From NCBI GenBank assembly GCA_026417495.1, contig JAOADD010000066.1, forward strand, positions 1 through 35,417: DNA of 35,417 nucleotides, written 5' to 3'. This stretch comes from Ignavibacteria bacterium. Its GTDB lineage: Bacteria > Bacteroidota > Ignavibacteria > Tepidaquicellales > Tepidaquicellaceae. Below, piece by piece: positions 15,276 to 23,410 of the stretch. The position numbers and the translations under genes were made by a program. Under the pieces are notes generated by a model that saw nothing but the letters and a program-made list of their open reading frames with translations, was not told the origin of the DNA and made no database searches. Position 1 is the stretch's first letter. Every line of letters begins with the position of its first letter.

Positions 15276-16196
15276 ATGAAAAATTCAAAACAGATTCTTT
15301 TTTTGTTTTCGGGTGTCGTATTATTGATTATGGGCATAATAATCTGGGGATGTGCTTCCGCAGAATTGACAACCGGAAAACTTGCGTTTCAACAACGCGA
15401 TTATGAAAAAGCAGAAATAAACTTAAAAAAAGGATTGGAAATTGATAAAAACGATGCTGAAGGTTGGTATATGTTAGCAGTAAGCCAAACAGAATTGAAA
15501 AAGTATGATGAAGCTAGAAAATCATTTGAAATGGCAATGAAGGTCTCAAAAGCTTATGAAGATGAGAGAATGGAATATTGGAGAATTAAATTTAATGAAT
15601 GTATAAAATATTTTAATTCTGCAGTCGGAAAGGATTCAGCAACAACAGTAAACAATCTCTTAATCTCTCTTGATTATGCATACGCTGCAATTGCTGTCAT
15701 ACCAGATAGCTTAGAGACTTACAGAGTTGCTGGAGATGCACTCTATTATTTACAAAATTATGATAAAGCAATTGAATATTATAGAATTCCGTATGAAAAA
15801 ACCAAATCAAAAGATGATGCGATAAATTTAGTGAAAACAATATACAAAAAGGGTCTAAACTTAAGACTAAATGAAAAATATGAAGAATCTATTACAACAT
15901 TAAAACAAGTGTTGCAATTACAAAATGTTCCACAAGATAACTCATACTATGAAGCTTGTATCTTAAATATTGGAATTAATTATTATCAACAAGCATTAAT
16001 TGCATCAAAAGAAGAAAAAGAATATAAACCATATTTAAATGAAGCAGTTGTATATTTTGAGAAATTACTCTCAAGCAAAGATGAAAAATTATTAAAAGAT
16101 TTATATGAATACTTATATTCAACATATCAGGCTTTAGGTAATGAGGAAAAAGCATCTGAAATAATGAAATTAAAGGAACAAATGATTAAACAATAA
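15276..16196 (+). CDS. TPR-repeat lipoprotein
   Basis: The start is ATG 15276, because GGAG at 15266-15269 is ideally placed for it. A TTG at 15264 in the same frame overlaps that site and can be dismissed. The protein is 306 residues. The N-terminal hydrophobic segment ends in IIIWGC, a lipobox-like site, so it is probably a lipoprotein. TPR units follow: ELTTGKLAFQQRDYEKAEINLKKGLEID, AEGWYMLAVSQTELKKYDEARKSFEMAM, YRVAGDALYYLQNYDKAIEYYRI and GLNLRLNEKYEESITTLKQVL, with a further C-terminal pair. TPR lipoproteins act as scaffolds in the envelope; the partner is unknown. It overlaps sppA by one base (TAATG), so the two are translationally linked. Confidence 0.85.
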   Translation: MKNSKQILFLFSGVVLLIMGIIIWGCASAELTTGKLAFQQRDYEKAEINLKKGLEIDKNDAEGWYMLAVSQTELKKYDEARKSFEMAMKVSKAYEDERMEYWRIKFNECIKYFNSAVGKDSATTVNNLLISLDYAYAAIAVIPDSLETYRVAGDALYYLQNYDKAIEYYRIPYEKTKSKDDAINLVKTIYKKGLNLRLNEKYEESITTLKQVLQLQNVPQDNSYYEACILNIGINYYQQALIASKEEKEYKPYLNEAVVYFEKLLSSKDEKLLKDLYEYLYSTYQALGNEEKASEIMKLKEQMIKQ

Positions 16197-17161
16197 TGAA
16201 TCAAATAGAACAAAAACAAAAACGCAGTAGGAAAGGATTTTGGATTGTAATAATATCATTCCTTAGTTTTTGTCTTTTGATTGGTATAATAATTATACTT
16301 GCACTGGTTAAATCTATTTTCTCTGGAATTAATACAACAGAATTTGAATATGAAGTAATTAAATCGGGGAATGAAAAAATTGCTATAATAGATTTAGATT
16401 ATACTATTATAACACCAGATATTTTGGTCAGGCAAATAAAAAAATACCGTGAAGATAAATCAATCAAGGCGATAGTACTTCGTGTTGATTCTCCTGGTGG
16501 TGGTTCAGCAGCAACGCACGAGATGTATGAAGAGGTTAAGAAAACAAGGGACAGTGGCAAACCTGTTGTGGTATCAGTAGGAACAGTAGCAGCAAGTGGT
16601 GGTTATTATGTATCCTGTGGAGCAAATAAAATTGTTGCAAATCCGAGTTCTCTTGTTGGTAGCATAGGAGTTATCATTCAATATATCACAATAAGAGATT
16701 TAGCAGATAAACTTGGGATTAAGGATGTAACAATAACAAGCGGTGACTTAAAAGACACAGGAAACCCATTTAGAGATGTAAACGAAAAAGATAAAAAATA
16801 TTTGCAAGATATAATAAATGATAGTTACGAATTATTTGTTGAGATAGTTGCAAGAGAAAGAAAAATAGACATTGATACATTAAAGAATATAGCAACAGGT
16901 AGAGTATATACTGGTAGGCAAGCAATAAAATACAAATTAGTAGATACACTTGGCACTTTAGATGATGCTATAAAAATAGCAGCTGAACTCGCGAACATTA
17001 AAGGAGAACCAACCATAATAAAAGAAAAAAAGAAAACTTATTTTTTAGACATTCTGCTTGATAAAATCTCCCAAATCGGATTAGGAGAAATAAACAATTT
17101 ATTGAAAGATGAGTATTTGAATAAACCAGTTTTACAATACAAATATGAGATAAGAAAATGA
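16196..17161 (+). CDS. sppA: Signal peptide peptidase SppA (short, single-domain type)
   Basis: The 321-residue membrane protease degrades cleaved signal peptides. One N-terminal membrane helix (~14-38) is followed by the S49 protease fold. Motifs are IAIIDLDYTI (62-71), IVLRVDSPGGGSAATHEMYE (93-112), VVSVGTVAASGGYYVSCGA (125-143) with nucleophile Ser134, VGSIGVI (154-160) and TSGDLKDTGNPFRD (181-194) with general base Lys186, then GRVYTGRQAIKYKLVDTLGTL. Length and the single catalytic domain match the Bacillus/Bacteroidota short form rather than E. coli's tandem protein. It overlaps the TPR gene by one base and the HU gene by four (ATGA). Confidence 0.95.
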   Translation: MNQIEQKQKRSRKGFWIVIISFLSFCLLIGIIIILALVKSIFSGINTTEFEYEVIKSGNEKIAIIDLDYTIITPDILVRQIKKYREDKSIKAIVLRVDSPGGGSAATHEMYEEVKKTRDSGKPVVVSVGTVAASGGYYVSCGANKIVANPSSLVGSIGVIIQYITIRDLADKLGIKDVTITSGDLKDTGNPFRDVNEKDKKYLQDIINDSYELFVEIVARERKIDIDTLKNIATGRVYTGRQAIKYKLVDTLGTLDDAIKIAAELANIKGEPTIIKEKKKTYFLDILLDKISQIGLGEINNLLKDEYLNKPVLQYKYEIRK

Positions 17162-17445
17162 CAAAAGCACAAATAGTATCAAAAATCTCTGAAGCAACAG
17201 GGATTAGCAAAAAAGAAGTAGAAATTATAATTGAAGGATTTATTGGAATAATAATTGATTGTTTAAAAAATGATGATAGTATTGAGATAAGAGGATTTGG
17301 AACTTTTAAAAATAAAAAACGAGAAGCCCGAAAAGCAAGAAATCCTAAGACAGGAGAAATAATAGAGTTGAAGAAAAGATATATTCCATATTTTAAAGTA
17401 TCAAAAGAATTTAAAAAAGTCGTTTTAGATTCATTAGTAAAATAA
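17158..17445 (+). CDS. HU/IHF-family nucleoid DNA-binding protein
   Basis: The 95-residue protein starts at ATG 17158, overlapping the sppA stop. It shows the full HU fold: helical N-half (TKAQIVSKISEATGISKKEVEIIIEGF), the signature IRGFGTFKNKKREARKARNPKTGEII with the DNA-intercalating NP pair on the beta arm, and the C-terminal strand and helix (YFKVSKEFKKVVLDSL). It bends and compacts DNA. HU cannot be separated from an IHF-like subunit by sequence alone, so no symbol is given. Eighteen bases separate it from the next small gene, which has its own strong ribosome site. Confidence 0.95.
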   Translation: MTKAQIVSKISEATGISKKEVEIIIEGFIGIIIDCLKNDDSIEIRGFGTFKNKKREARKARNPKTGEIIELKKRYIPYFKVSKEFKKVVLDSLVK

Positions 17446-17463
17446 AAAAGGAGAGAAAATCAT

Positions 17464-17556
17464 ATGCCTTGCGGTAGAAAAAGAAAAAGAGCAAAAATGG
17501 CAACTCATAAAAGGAAAAAAAGACTACGCAAGAATAGACATAAAAAGAAAATTTAA
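17464..17556 (+). CDS. 30-residue AURKAIP1/COX24-like (bS22/mS38-type) ribosomal mini-protein
   Basis: Below usual gene-size limits, this 31-codon frame reads MPCGRKRKRAKMATHKRKKR followed by LRKNRHKKKI. Nearly half of its residues are Lys or Arg. The KMATHKRKKRLRKNRHKK core matches the AURKAIP1/COX24 domain known from mitochondrial mS38 and the short bS22 protein of mycobacterial ribosomes. Bacteroidota genomes carry near-identical tiny proteins. It has the best Shine-Dalgarno of the window, AAAGGAGAG at 17447-17455, about ten bases before ATG 17464. It is the last gene of the TPR-sppA-HU operon, and a strong terminator follows. A ribosome-bound role is inferred from the family; the exact position in this ribosome is not known. 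Confidence 0.85.
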   Translation: MPCGRKRKRAKMATHKRKKRLRKNRHKKKI

Positions 17557-17606
17557 TAACAGGACTATTTAATATAGTCTTGTTAGACTTAAATCATTTA
17601 ATAATA

Positions 17607-18323
17607 TTAAGGAGAAATGTTATTTATTACGATAACAAATTCTCCTTTTTCTTTTATCTTGTTAATATTAATATCTTTAACTTTACCTCTATAAACTTCT
17701 TCAAACATTTTTGTCAATTCCCTACAAATAGCAATATTTTTATTTCTGAAAAACTCCTTTAATTCTTTTATAGTACTTTTAATTTTATATTTTGACTCAA
17801 AAATCACTATAACCATTTTTAACTGTTTCAAATTTTCTAAGATACTTCTTCTTCCTTTGTGTGGTAGAAACCCTTGGAAATAAAATTTATCTGTATTAAA
17901 ACCAGACATTACTAAAGAATGAATTAATGAACTTGCTCCTGGTACTGGTTTAATATTTATTCCTCTCTCTATACATTTTGAAATCAAAATACTTCCAGGG
18001 TCTGATATACAAGGTGTACCTGCATCAGATACTAAAGCAACCTTTTTACCAGAAATCAATTCATTAATCAAAAAATCAATTCTAGAAGTCTGATTCCCTA
18101 CAAAATAACTAATCAAATGTTTTTTAATCCCATAATGTTTTAATAATATAGAAATTTTTCTCGTATCTTCTGCTGCAATCAAATCACAGTTTTTTAAAAT
18201 ATATAGAGCTCGAAACGAAATATCATTAATGTTACCAATTGGGGTAGATACAACATATAATGTCTTATCGCAGATTTTTTCTTTACATTTATTAATATAT
18301 TCTTCTATTTCTTCAAAATTCAT
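17607..18323 (-). CDS. rsmI: 16S rRNA (cytidine-1402-2'-O)-methyltransferase
   Basis: The 238-residue protein belongs to the tetrapyrrole methylase superfamily. RsmI signatures are VVSTPIGNINDISFRALYIL (24-43), LIAAEDTRKISILLKHYGI (48-66), VALVSDAGTPCISDPGSIL (95-113), KPVPGASSLIHSLVMSGF (125-142) and FQGFLPHKGRR (149-159). It methylates the ribose of C1402 in the 16S decoding centre using SAM. It is shorter than E. coli RsmI (286 residues), ending after the core domain. About 19 extra residues precede the usual start, and the YHEHN-type loop reads ISYFVGNQTSR here. Its last codons overlap the convergent operon's terminator. Confidence 0.93.
   Translation of the reverse strand: MNFEEIEEYINKCKEKICDKTLYVVSTPIGNINDISFRALYILKNCDLIAAEDTRKISILLKHYGIKKHLISYFVGNQTSRIDFLINELISGKKVALVSDAGTPCISDPGSILISKCIERGINIKPVPGASSLIHSLVMSGFNTDKFYFQGFLPHKGRRSILENLKQLKMVIVIFESKYKIKSTIKELKEFFRNKNIAICRELTKMFEEVYRGKVKDININKIKEKGEFVIVINNISP
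17609..17654 (+). terminator. Rho-independent terminator of the TPR-sppA-HU operon, inside the rsmI 3' end
   Basis: AAGGAGAA (17609-17616) pairs with TTCTCCTT (17640-17647). After a small internal loop, TGTTAT (17618-17623) pairs with ATAACA (17632-17637) around an 8-nt loop. The stem runs into a T tract (TTTTT C TTTT). The whole element lies within the last codons of rsmI on the other strand. A smaller hairpin, GACTAT/ATAGTC at 17563-17579, precedes it. The hairpin could also slow the convergent rsmI transcript, though T-richness is lower on that side. Confidence 0.75.
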
Positions 18324-18397
18324 TTATAAAAAAATTTTTTCAGTCTATTTAAAAATTAATATAATTATATTGAAGTATAAAATAAATCAAAAATAAA

Positions 18398-19147
18398 ATG
18401 CTTGTTATAGGAAAAAACCCTATCTTAGAAATATTAAGAACTGAACCGAAAGAATTTAGTAAAATCATCATTTTAAAAAGTGTAAAATACGATGATAAAA
18501 TAAAAGAAATAATTAAATTAGCACAGGATAATGGTATTAATTATATGATGCTTAGCAAAGAAGGTTTTATAAAATACTTCAATAGAAAAAACAAATCAGA
18601 AGGTGTTTCACAAGGTGTATTAGGTTTTATAAGAAATTTTCAATATGCATCATTGAAAGAAATGCTTAAAAAATTTGAAAAAATGCCATACCCTCTAATC
18701 GTTATTCTGGATTCGATAACTGACCCTCATAATCTTGGAGCAATAATACGTTCTGCTGTATGTTTAGGTGCAGATGGAGTAATAATTCCAAAACATGAAT
18801 CAGCAGATATAAATCATACTTCTTTAAAATCCTCTGCAGGAACTGCAAAATTAATCCCAATAGCAAAGGAAACAAACTTAATAAATACAATTAGATTATT
18901 AAAAAGCAAAAACTATTTCATAGTTGGTGCTGACCTAAAAACAAACAATTATGTTTACGAAGTTGATTATAAAAAACCCCTAGCACTGATTCTTGGAAGT
19001 GAAGGTAAAGGGATAAGAAAAGGAATTCTTTCATTATGTGATTCAATTGTAAGAATTCCTTTAACAGCAAAAATTGATTCACTAAATGTATCTGTTTCAG
19101 CTGGTATAATTTTATACGAAATATTTCGGCAAAAAAATCTGAACTAA
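18398..19147 (+). CDS. rlmB: 23S rRNA (guanosine-2251-2'-O)-methyltransferase RlmB
   Basis: The 249-residue SpoU enzyme has the compact RlmB N-terminus (LVIGKNPILEILRT, 2-14) and substrate-binding domain (~1-75, ending SEGVSQGVLGFI), then the SPOUT knot. Motif 1 is DPHNLGAIIRSA (109-120), motif 2 LGSEGKGIRKG (199-209) and motif 3 DSLNVSVSAGI (227-237). It methylates the ribose of a 23S rRNA guanosine in the peptidyl-transferase P loop. It is divergent from rsmI across 74 nt, so two rRNA methyltransferases share a promoter region. Its stop lies 3 nt from the stop of the convergent hydrolase gene. Confidence 0.92.
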   Translation: MLVIGKNPILEILRTEPKEFSKIIILKSVKYDDKIKEIIKLAQDNGINYMMLSKEGFIKYFNRKNKSEGVSQGVLGFIRNFQYASLKEMLKKFEKMPYPLIVILDSITDPHNLGAIIRSAVCLGADGVIIPKHESADINHTSLKSSAGTAKLIPIAKETNLINTIRLLKSKNYFIVGADLKTNNYVYEVDYKKPLALILGSEGKGIRKGILSLCDSIVRIPLTAKIDSLNVSVSAGIILYEIFRQKNLN

Positions 19148-19150
19148 ATC

Positions 19151-19948
19151 CTATAAATTTTCTTTAAACCACTTAATTATCAGGTCATTGATTCCTGGAT
19201 AATCTGCAATTAAATCCTTGCCATGCTTATCCGATTCGAATTCTTTGAACTCTTTTGGAGTATCAACATAATTTTCAAAAATCATTTTGCTTTCTTTATA
19301 ATAGTCACCGTCTTTTGTACCACAAATCATTAACACACCTTTCACTCTTGGAATTAATTTTCCCATCATGCTTTCAAAAATCCCTGTAAGATTTTCAAAA
19401 GTAAGTTTCCCAACAGAAATAGCTACTATTGCCTTTACATTAAGATAGTATAAACTATAAAATGCAAGAGAACCTCCAATTGAAGTACCAGCAACACCAA
19501 TTCTATTTGAATCAATCGCAGGATTATTCTTCACCCACCTAATAACTGCTTCTAAATCTTTCGGAGTTTGCAATTGATCTGTAAGAAGCTTATCAATTTC
19601 AACTTTCGCTTTATCAGATTTTCCATGACTCCTTAAATCAAAAGTTAAAACTTTCATTCCGTTATTTATTAAAGAATCAATTAAAACTCCGCTCCATTGT
19701 TCTTTTGATGACTTAAACTGGTGTATCAATACTACCACAGGTTGTTTTTCATCTTTATTTTTTTGGTTATAGTAATAATTAGCAGATATATTCAAACTAT
19801 CACTTGTTAAAATTTTTATTTCCTCTTTTTGATAATTTACTTTTCCTTTGTTATTACCTGATTTCCCATTCTTATCTTCAGCTTTATTTCCACAACCATT
19901 AATAGTAGTAATTGTAATTATCACAATTAATAATAATAACCTTTTCAT
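19151..19948 (-). CDS. Alpha/beta-hydrolase lipoprotein
   Basis: The 265-residue protein has a signal ending in TINGC (lipidated Cys19) and a charged linker (~20-40). The alpha/beta-hydrolase fold follows: oxyanion region VVLIHQFKSSKEQW (72-85), FDLRSHGKSD (103-112), nucleophile elbow GTSIGGS with Ser156 (154-160), acid GTKDGD with Asp213 (210-215) and SDKHGKDL with His242. The triad is complete. The layout resembles dienelactone-hydrolase or acyl-esterase-like periplasmic enzymes; the substrate is unknown. It lies 85 nt after ilvE on the same strand, with a hairpin between, so separate transcription is possible. Confidence 0.88.
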   Translation of the reverse strand: MKRLLLLIVIITITTINGCGNKAEDKNGKSGNNKGKVNYQKEEIKILTSDSLNISANYYYNQKNKDEKQPVVVLIHQFKSSKEQWSGVLIDSLINNGMKVLTFDLRSHGKSDKAKVEIDKLLTDQLQTPKDLEAVIRWVKNNPAIDSNRIGVAGTSIGGSLAFYSLYYLNVKAIVAISVGKLTFENLTGIFESMMGKLIPRVKGVLMICGTKDGDYYKESKMIFENYVDTPKEFKEFESDKHGKDLIADYPGINDLIIKWFKENL

Positions 19949-19980
19949 ATTGATTCCAAATTTAATAAATATTTTAGTTA

Positions 19981-19997
19981 TGCATTAAATTAATGCA
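19981..19997 (-). terminator. Hairpin between ilvE and the hydrolase gene
   Basis: TGCATTA and TAATGCA form a 7-bp perfect stem with a 3-nt loop in the 85-nt gap. On the minus strand it is followed by AACTAAAATATTT rather than a T run, so it is a weak terminator at best. It could be an RNA-processing hairpin or a protein-binding palindrome before the hydrolase gene. Confidence 0.3.
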
Positions 19998-20033
19998 ACC
20001 TTAATTAATCTAAAATATATTATATAAAAAAGA

Positions 20034-21110
20034 TTAATTCACTTCTACTCTTAGCACCCAATTTTTTGTATCTTCTATTTCACCGTACTGAATTCCAGTA
20101 ATAGTATCATAAAATTTTTGTGCAACAGGACCAATTTCGTTATTATTAATAACCATATCTAAACCATTATAATGTAATAAACCAACTGGTGAAATAACCG
20201 CAGCAGTTCCAGTTCCAAAAACCTCTTTTAAGGTTCCATTTTTATAACTCTCAACCACTTCATCAATAGATATTTCTCTCTCACTTACCTTCATTCCCCA
20301 TTCTCTAGCAAGTTGCAAAACCGACAATCTTGTAATTCCAGGAAGAATTGCTCCTCTCTCTAAAGAAGGTGTAATTAATTCATCTCCTATCACGAACATA
20401 ATATTCATAGCGCCAACTTCATCAATATACTTCCTTGAAATTCCATCTAACCATAAAACTTGTGAGAATCCTTTCTTATGAGCTTCATAACCAGCTCTTA
20501 AAGAAGCTGCATAATTTGCAGCGGCTTTGCACATCCCCAAACCTCCTTTTACGGCTCTTACATATTCAGTAGAAACTAAAATTTTTACTGGTTTCAAACC
20601 CTCAGGATAGTAGGAAGCAACAGGAGAAGTAATAATAACTAATCTATAAGTATCAGATGCTGTAACACCGAGAAAATTACCAGTTCCAAAAACAAATGGT
20701 CTGATGTAGAGTGACTGCCCTCTTACTTTTGGTATAAAGTTGTAATCCAACTTTACCAACTCAACCATTGCTTCAATCAACAGATTTTCATCAAATTCGG
20801 GTATGCATAGCATTCTTGCAGAATTATTTAATCTTTTTGCATTCATATCAGGTCTAAAAATATTTGCACCACCTTTAACAGATCTGAATGCTTTTAAACC
20901 TTCAAAAATCGCTTGTGCATAATGTAAAGTACACATAGCAGGATCAATATCCATTGGTGAATATGGTTCTATACGACCACCATCCCATTTCCCATCTTTG
21001 TAATCAGAAACAAACATATGATCTGAGAAATAAACACCAAACTTTAAATCATTCCAATTAATGTCATTAAATCTTGTTTTCTGAGTTTTTGTTATATTAA
21101 ACGAAGCCAT
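20034..21110 (-). CDS. ilvE: Branched-chain amino-acid aminotransferase (class IV, long form)
   Basis: The 358-residue PLP enzyme transfers the amino group between Leu, Ile or Val and 2-oxoglutarate. It matches the long (type II) BCAT form common in Bacteroidota: FGVYFSDHMF (24-33), LHYAQAIFEGLKAFRS (62-77), IFRPDMNAKRLNNSARML (84-101), LYIRPFVFGTG (134-144), the PLP-lysine region GLGMCKAAANYAASL with Lys195, VLWLDGI and FGTGTAAVISPVG (phosphate cup). Length and motifs are complete. No other branched-chain synthesis gene is nearby. The heptosyltransferase gene ends 58 nt upstream on the same strand. Confidence 0.96.
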   Translation of the reverse strand: MASFNITKTQKTRFNDINWNDLKFGVYFSDHMFVSDYKDGKWDGGRIEPYSPMDIDPAMCTLHYAQAIFEGLKAFRSVKGGANIFRPDMNAKRLNNSARMLCIPEFDENLLIEAMVELVKLDYNFIPKVRGQSLYIRPFVFGTGNFLGVTASDTYRLVIITSPVASYYPEGLKPVKILVSTEYVRAVKGGLGMCKAAANYAASLRAGYEAHKKGFSQVLWLDGISRKYIDEVGAMNIMFVIGDELITPSLERGAILPGITRLSVLQLAREWGMKVSEREISIDEVVESYKNGTLKEVFGTGTAAVISPVGLLHYNGLDMVINNNEIGPVAQKFYDTITGIQYGEIEDTKNWVLRVEVN

Positions 21111-21168
21111 AATTTAATTATTTGATTTTTAATAAATTACTAAAATATATGAAATATTCATTTAATTT

Positions 21169-22329
21169 TTAAGTCAACTTATTTTTCTCTAATATACATT
21201 TCCTCAAAACTACATATACATCATCAACTTTTATTCTATCCATACAATTAGGTTTATTACATCCATACTCATGACCAAGATATAAACAAGGACTACAATA
21301 AATATCACTTTGTATAGAAATAGCATTATCAGAATATGCTCCCCATATTTTAGGATTAGTTGGTCCGTTCAAAGAAATTGTCTTTGTACCTAAACCAGCA
21401 GCCATATGTAATATTCCTGTGTTTCCGCAAACAACAACATCAGAAGATTTAATAACAGAAAGTGCTTTTCCTAAATACTTTTGAACTAAAACAAAAGAAT
21501 ATTCTTTAATACCTTCAGCAATTTTTTCACATATAGGTAAATCATTTTGGGAACCTGAAATAATTATTCTCACAAAAGGAAAATCAGAAATAATTTTCTT
21601 CCCCAAATTTATAAAATTATTAATATTCCAGTCTCGAGCATAACCATCAGTACCAAAACCTGGATGAAATACTATTACAAATTTATCATTTAAATTCTTA
21701 GTGTTCCAATAGTCTCTCGCAAATTTTTCTTCATCTTCTGTTAAAAAGAATTTGAGTTTTTTATCTTCATTACTTTTTGGAAATATTCCAAGCGGTTCAA
21801 GTAGTGCAAGGAAATTTTCAACTTCATGCCTTGTACTCAAATGGTCTGCTGTTGCATCAAAAAAATAATGCTTATATTGATTTTCTAATTTATAACCGAT
21901 CAAATATTTATGTCTCATAAATGCCGTTATAATTGTATCAATTCTTGACCATTGTTCACCATCTATAACAAGGTCATATTCCTTTGCTCTTAAAAATTTG
22001 ATGAACTTAACAAACTTAAAAATATTTTTTATAAACTCATAAACATTTATACTAATAACTTCATCAAGATATGAAATCCGCTTTACCATTTCTACATTCA
22101 ATTCAGAACATAGAAAAGTAATTTTAGCATCTGGAAAATTTTTTCTAAGTAATCGTATTGTTGGTAATAATAATACTATATCACCTATTGCAGCAAATTT
22201 AATGAAAAAAATACTTCTAATTCGTTTTGGGAACTCTCTTTTCCTCTTTTTTTTAAAAAGGCGCAGTATCTGTACGATGGGAATACCAAGATATCTATCA
22301 AGTTTCCTATAAATTGGTTTTCGCTTCAT
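21169..22329 (-). CDS. Glycosyltransferase family 9 (ADP-heptose:LPS heptosyltransferase-like)
   Basis: From ATG 22329 the protein has 386 residues. A TTG at 22389 would add 20 residues with no family match, so the ATG is preferred. The GT9 fold starts at about residue 36 with IRSIFFIKFAAIGDIVLLLPTIRLLRKNFPDAKI, the Heptosyltransferase I/II nucleotide-fold start. It continues with VFHPGFGTDGYARDWNINNF and VVCGNTGILHMAAGLGTKTISLNGPTNP, the sugar-nucleotide site. The C-terminal CSPC ... YGCNKPNCMDRI Cys cluster is typical of GT9. It probably adds a heptose-like sugar to the LPS core at the inner membrane; the donor and acceptor are not readable. It is divergent from cdd. Confidence 0.9.
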   Translation of the reverse strand: MKRKPIYRKLDRYLGIPIVQILRLFKKKRKREFPKRIRSIFFIKFAAIGDIVLLLPTIRLLRKNFPDAKITFLCSELNVEMVKRISYLDEVISINVYEFIKNIFKFVKFIKFLRAKEYDLVIDGEQWSRIDTIITAFMRHKYLIGYKLENQYKHYFFDATADHLSTRHEVENFLALLEPLGIFPKSNEDKKLKFFLTEDEEKFARDYWNTKNLNDKFVIVFHPGFGTDGYARDWNINNFINLGKKIISDFPFVRIIISGSQNDLPICEKIAEGIKEYSFVLVQKYLGKALSVIKSSDVVVCGNTGILHMAAGLGTKTISLNGPTNPKIWGAYSDNAISIQSDIYCSPCLYLGHEYGCNKPNCMDRIKVDDVYVVLRKCILEKNKLT

Positions 22330-22408
22330 TAAAATATCTGTACTGAATTTAATCTTTGATAATTTACCTATAAATTTATAAATTATCAATTATAAGTAGT
22401 CACAAGAT

Positions 22409-22795
22409 ATGAATCTGAAGTATACCAATCTGATTGAAAAAGCAATTCAAGCAAGGGAAAATTCTTATTCCCCTTTTTCAAATTTTAAAGTTGGAGCTGC
22501 GTTGTTAACCAAAAATGGGAAAGTTTATACTGGTTGTAATATAGAAATATCCTCATTCTCATTAACTCTTTGCGCAGAGAGAGTTGCCTTTGCAAAAGCA
22601 ATTTCTGAAGGTGAAACTCAATTCATTGCTATTGCAATATCGACAAATAAAAATAAGATATTTTACCCCTGCGGTGCATGTTTACAATTTATGGCAGAAT
22701 TTTCAAAAGAACTCAAAGTAATATTGATTGGAACAAAAACTAAATATGAAATTCATAATCTAAATAAATTACTACCAAAACAATTCAATTTATAA
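22409..22795 (+). CDS. cdd: Cytidine deaminase
   Basis: The 128-residue enzyme deaminates cytidine and deoxycytidine to the uridine forms in pyrimidine salvage. Motifs are YSPFSNFKVGAALLTKNGKVYTGCNIE (20-46), the first zinc motif LCAERVAF (54-61) with Cys55 and catalytic Glu57, and the second FYPCGACLQFMAEF (85-98) with Cys88 and Cys91. Length is that of the small tetrameric form. It is the first gene of a three-gene unit with tdk (17-nt gap) and a nucleoside-binding lipoprotein (13-nt gap). Confidence 0.96.
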   Translation: MNLKYTNLIEKAIQARENSYSPFSNFKVGAALLTKNGKVYTGCNIEISSFSLTLCAERVAFAKAISEGETQFIAIAISTNKNKIFYPCGACLQFMAEFSKELKVILIGTKTKYEIHNLNKLLPKQFNL

Positions 22796-22812
22796 ATTAA
22801 TCTTTTAAGAAT

Positions 22813-23397
22813 ATGTCTGTTGAAATGAACGAACATCTGCAAATTAGAACATACAAAAAATCAGGACATATAGAAGTTATATGTGGTAGTATGTTTTCTG
22901 GGAAAACAGAAGAACTAATAAGAAGAATTAGAAGAGCAGAAATTGCCAAACAAAGAGTAAAGGTTTTTAAACCAAAAATTGATAACAGATACAGTGATTC
23001 ATCAATCGTTACACACAACGAGCAATCTTACCCATCTGAAGTCGTAGAAAAAGCAAGCGACATTCCTGATAAATGTTTCGATTATGAAGTAATAGGAATT
23101 GATGAAGCACAATTTTTTGATAATGATTTGATTGAAGTATGTCAAATATTAGCAGATTCAGGTAAAAGAGTTATTGTCGCAGGTTTGGATCAGGATTATA
23201 GAGCAAAACCATTTGAACCAATGCCGCAACTTCTTGCAATAGCAGAATATATTACAAAGATTCATGCTGTCTGTGTTGTATGTGGTGCACCAGCAAATAG
23301 AACCCAGAGAGTAACGAAGGAATCAGATAGGGTCTTAGTGGGTGGTAAAGATCACTATGAAGCTAGATGCAGATTGCACCATACAATTCCTGATTAA
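22813..23397 (+). CDS. tdk: Thymidine kinase
   Basis: The 194-residue type II thymidine kinase phosphorylates thymidine and deoxyuridine with ATP. The P-loop [18 protein letters not shown] is at 24-41. Next come the lid region with THNEQ and the Walker-B/base motif IGIDEAQFF (94-102, catalytic Glu98). The zinc site is formed by CVVCG (154-158) and ARCRLHH (184-190). ATG 22813 or the in-frame ATG at 22825 could be the start; the first is kept. It acts after cdd, whose deoxyuridine product is also a substrate. Confidence 0.96.
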   Translation: MSVEMNEHLQIRTYKKSGHIEVICGSMFSGKTEELIRRIRRAEIAKQRVKVFKPKIDNRYSDSSIVTHNEQSYPSEVVEKASDIPDKCFDYEVIGIDEAQFFDNDLIEVCQILADSGKRVIVAGLDQDYRAKPFEPMPQLLAIAEYITKIHAVCVVCGAPANRTQRVTKESDRVLVGGKDHYEARCRLHHTIPD

Positions 23398-23410
23398 TTA
23401 AATTTACTTT

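Noticed and set aside
22330-22389. N-terminal extension of the heptosyltransferase from TTG 22389
   Set aside because: The extra 20 residues have no family match and would narrow the divergent promoter region to 19 nt; ATG 22329 fits better.
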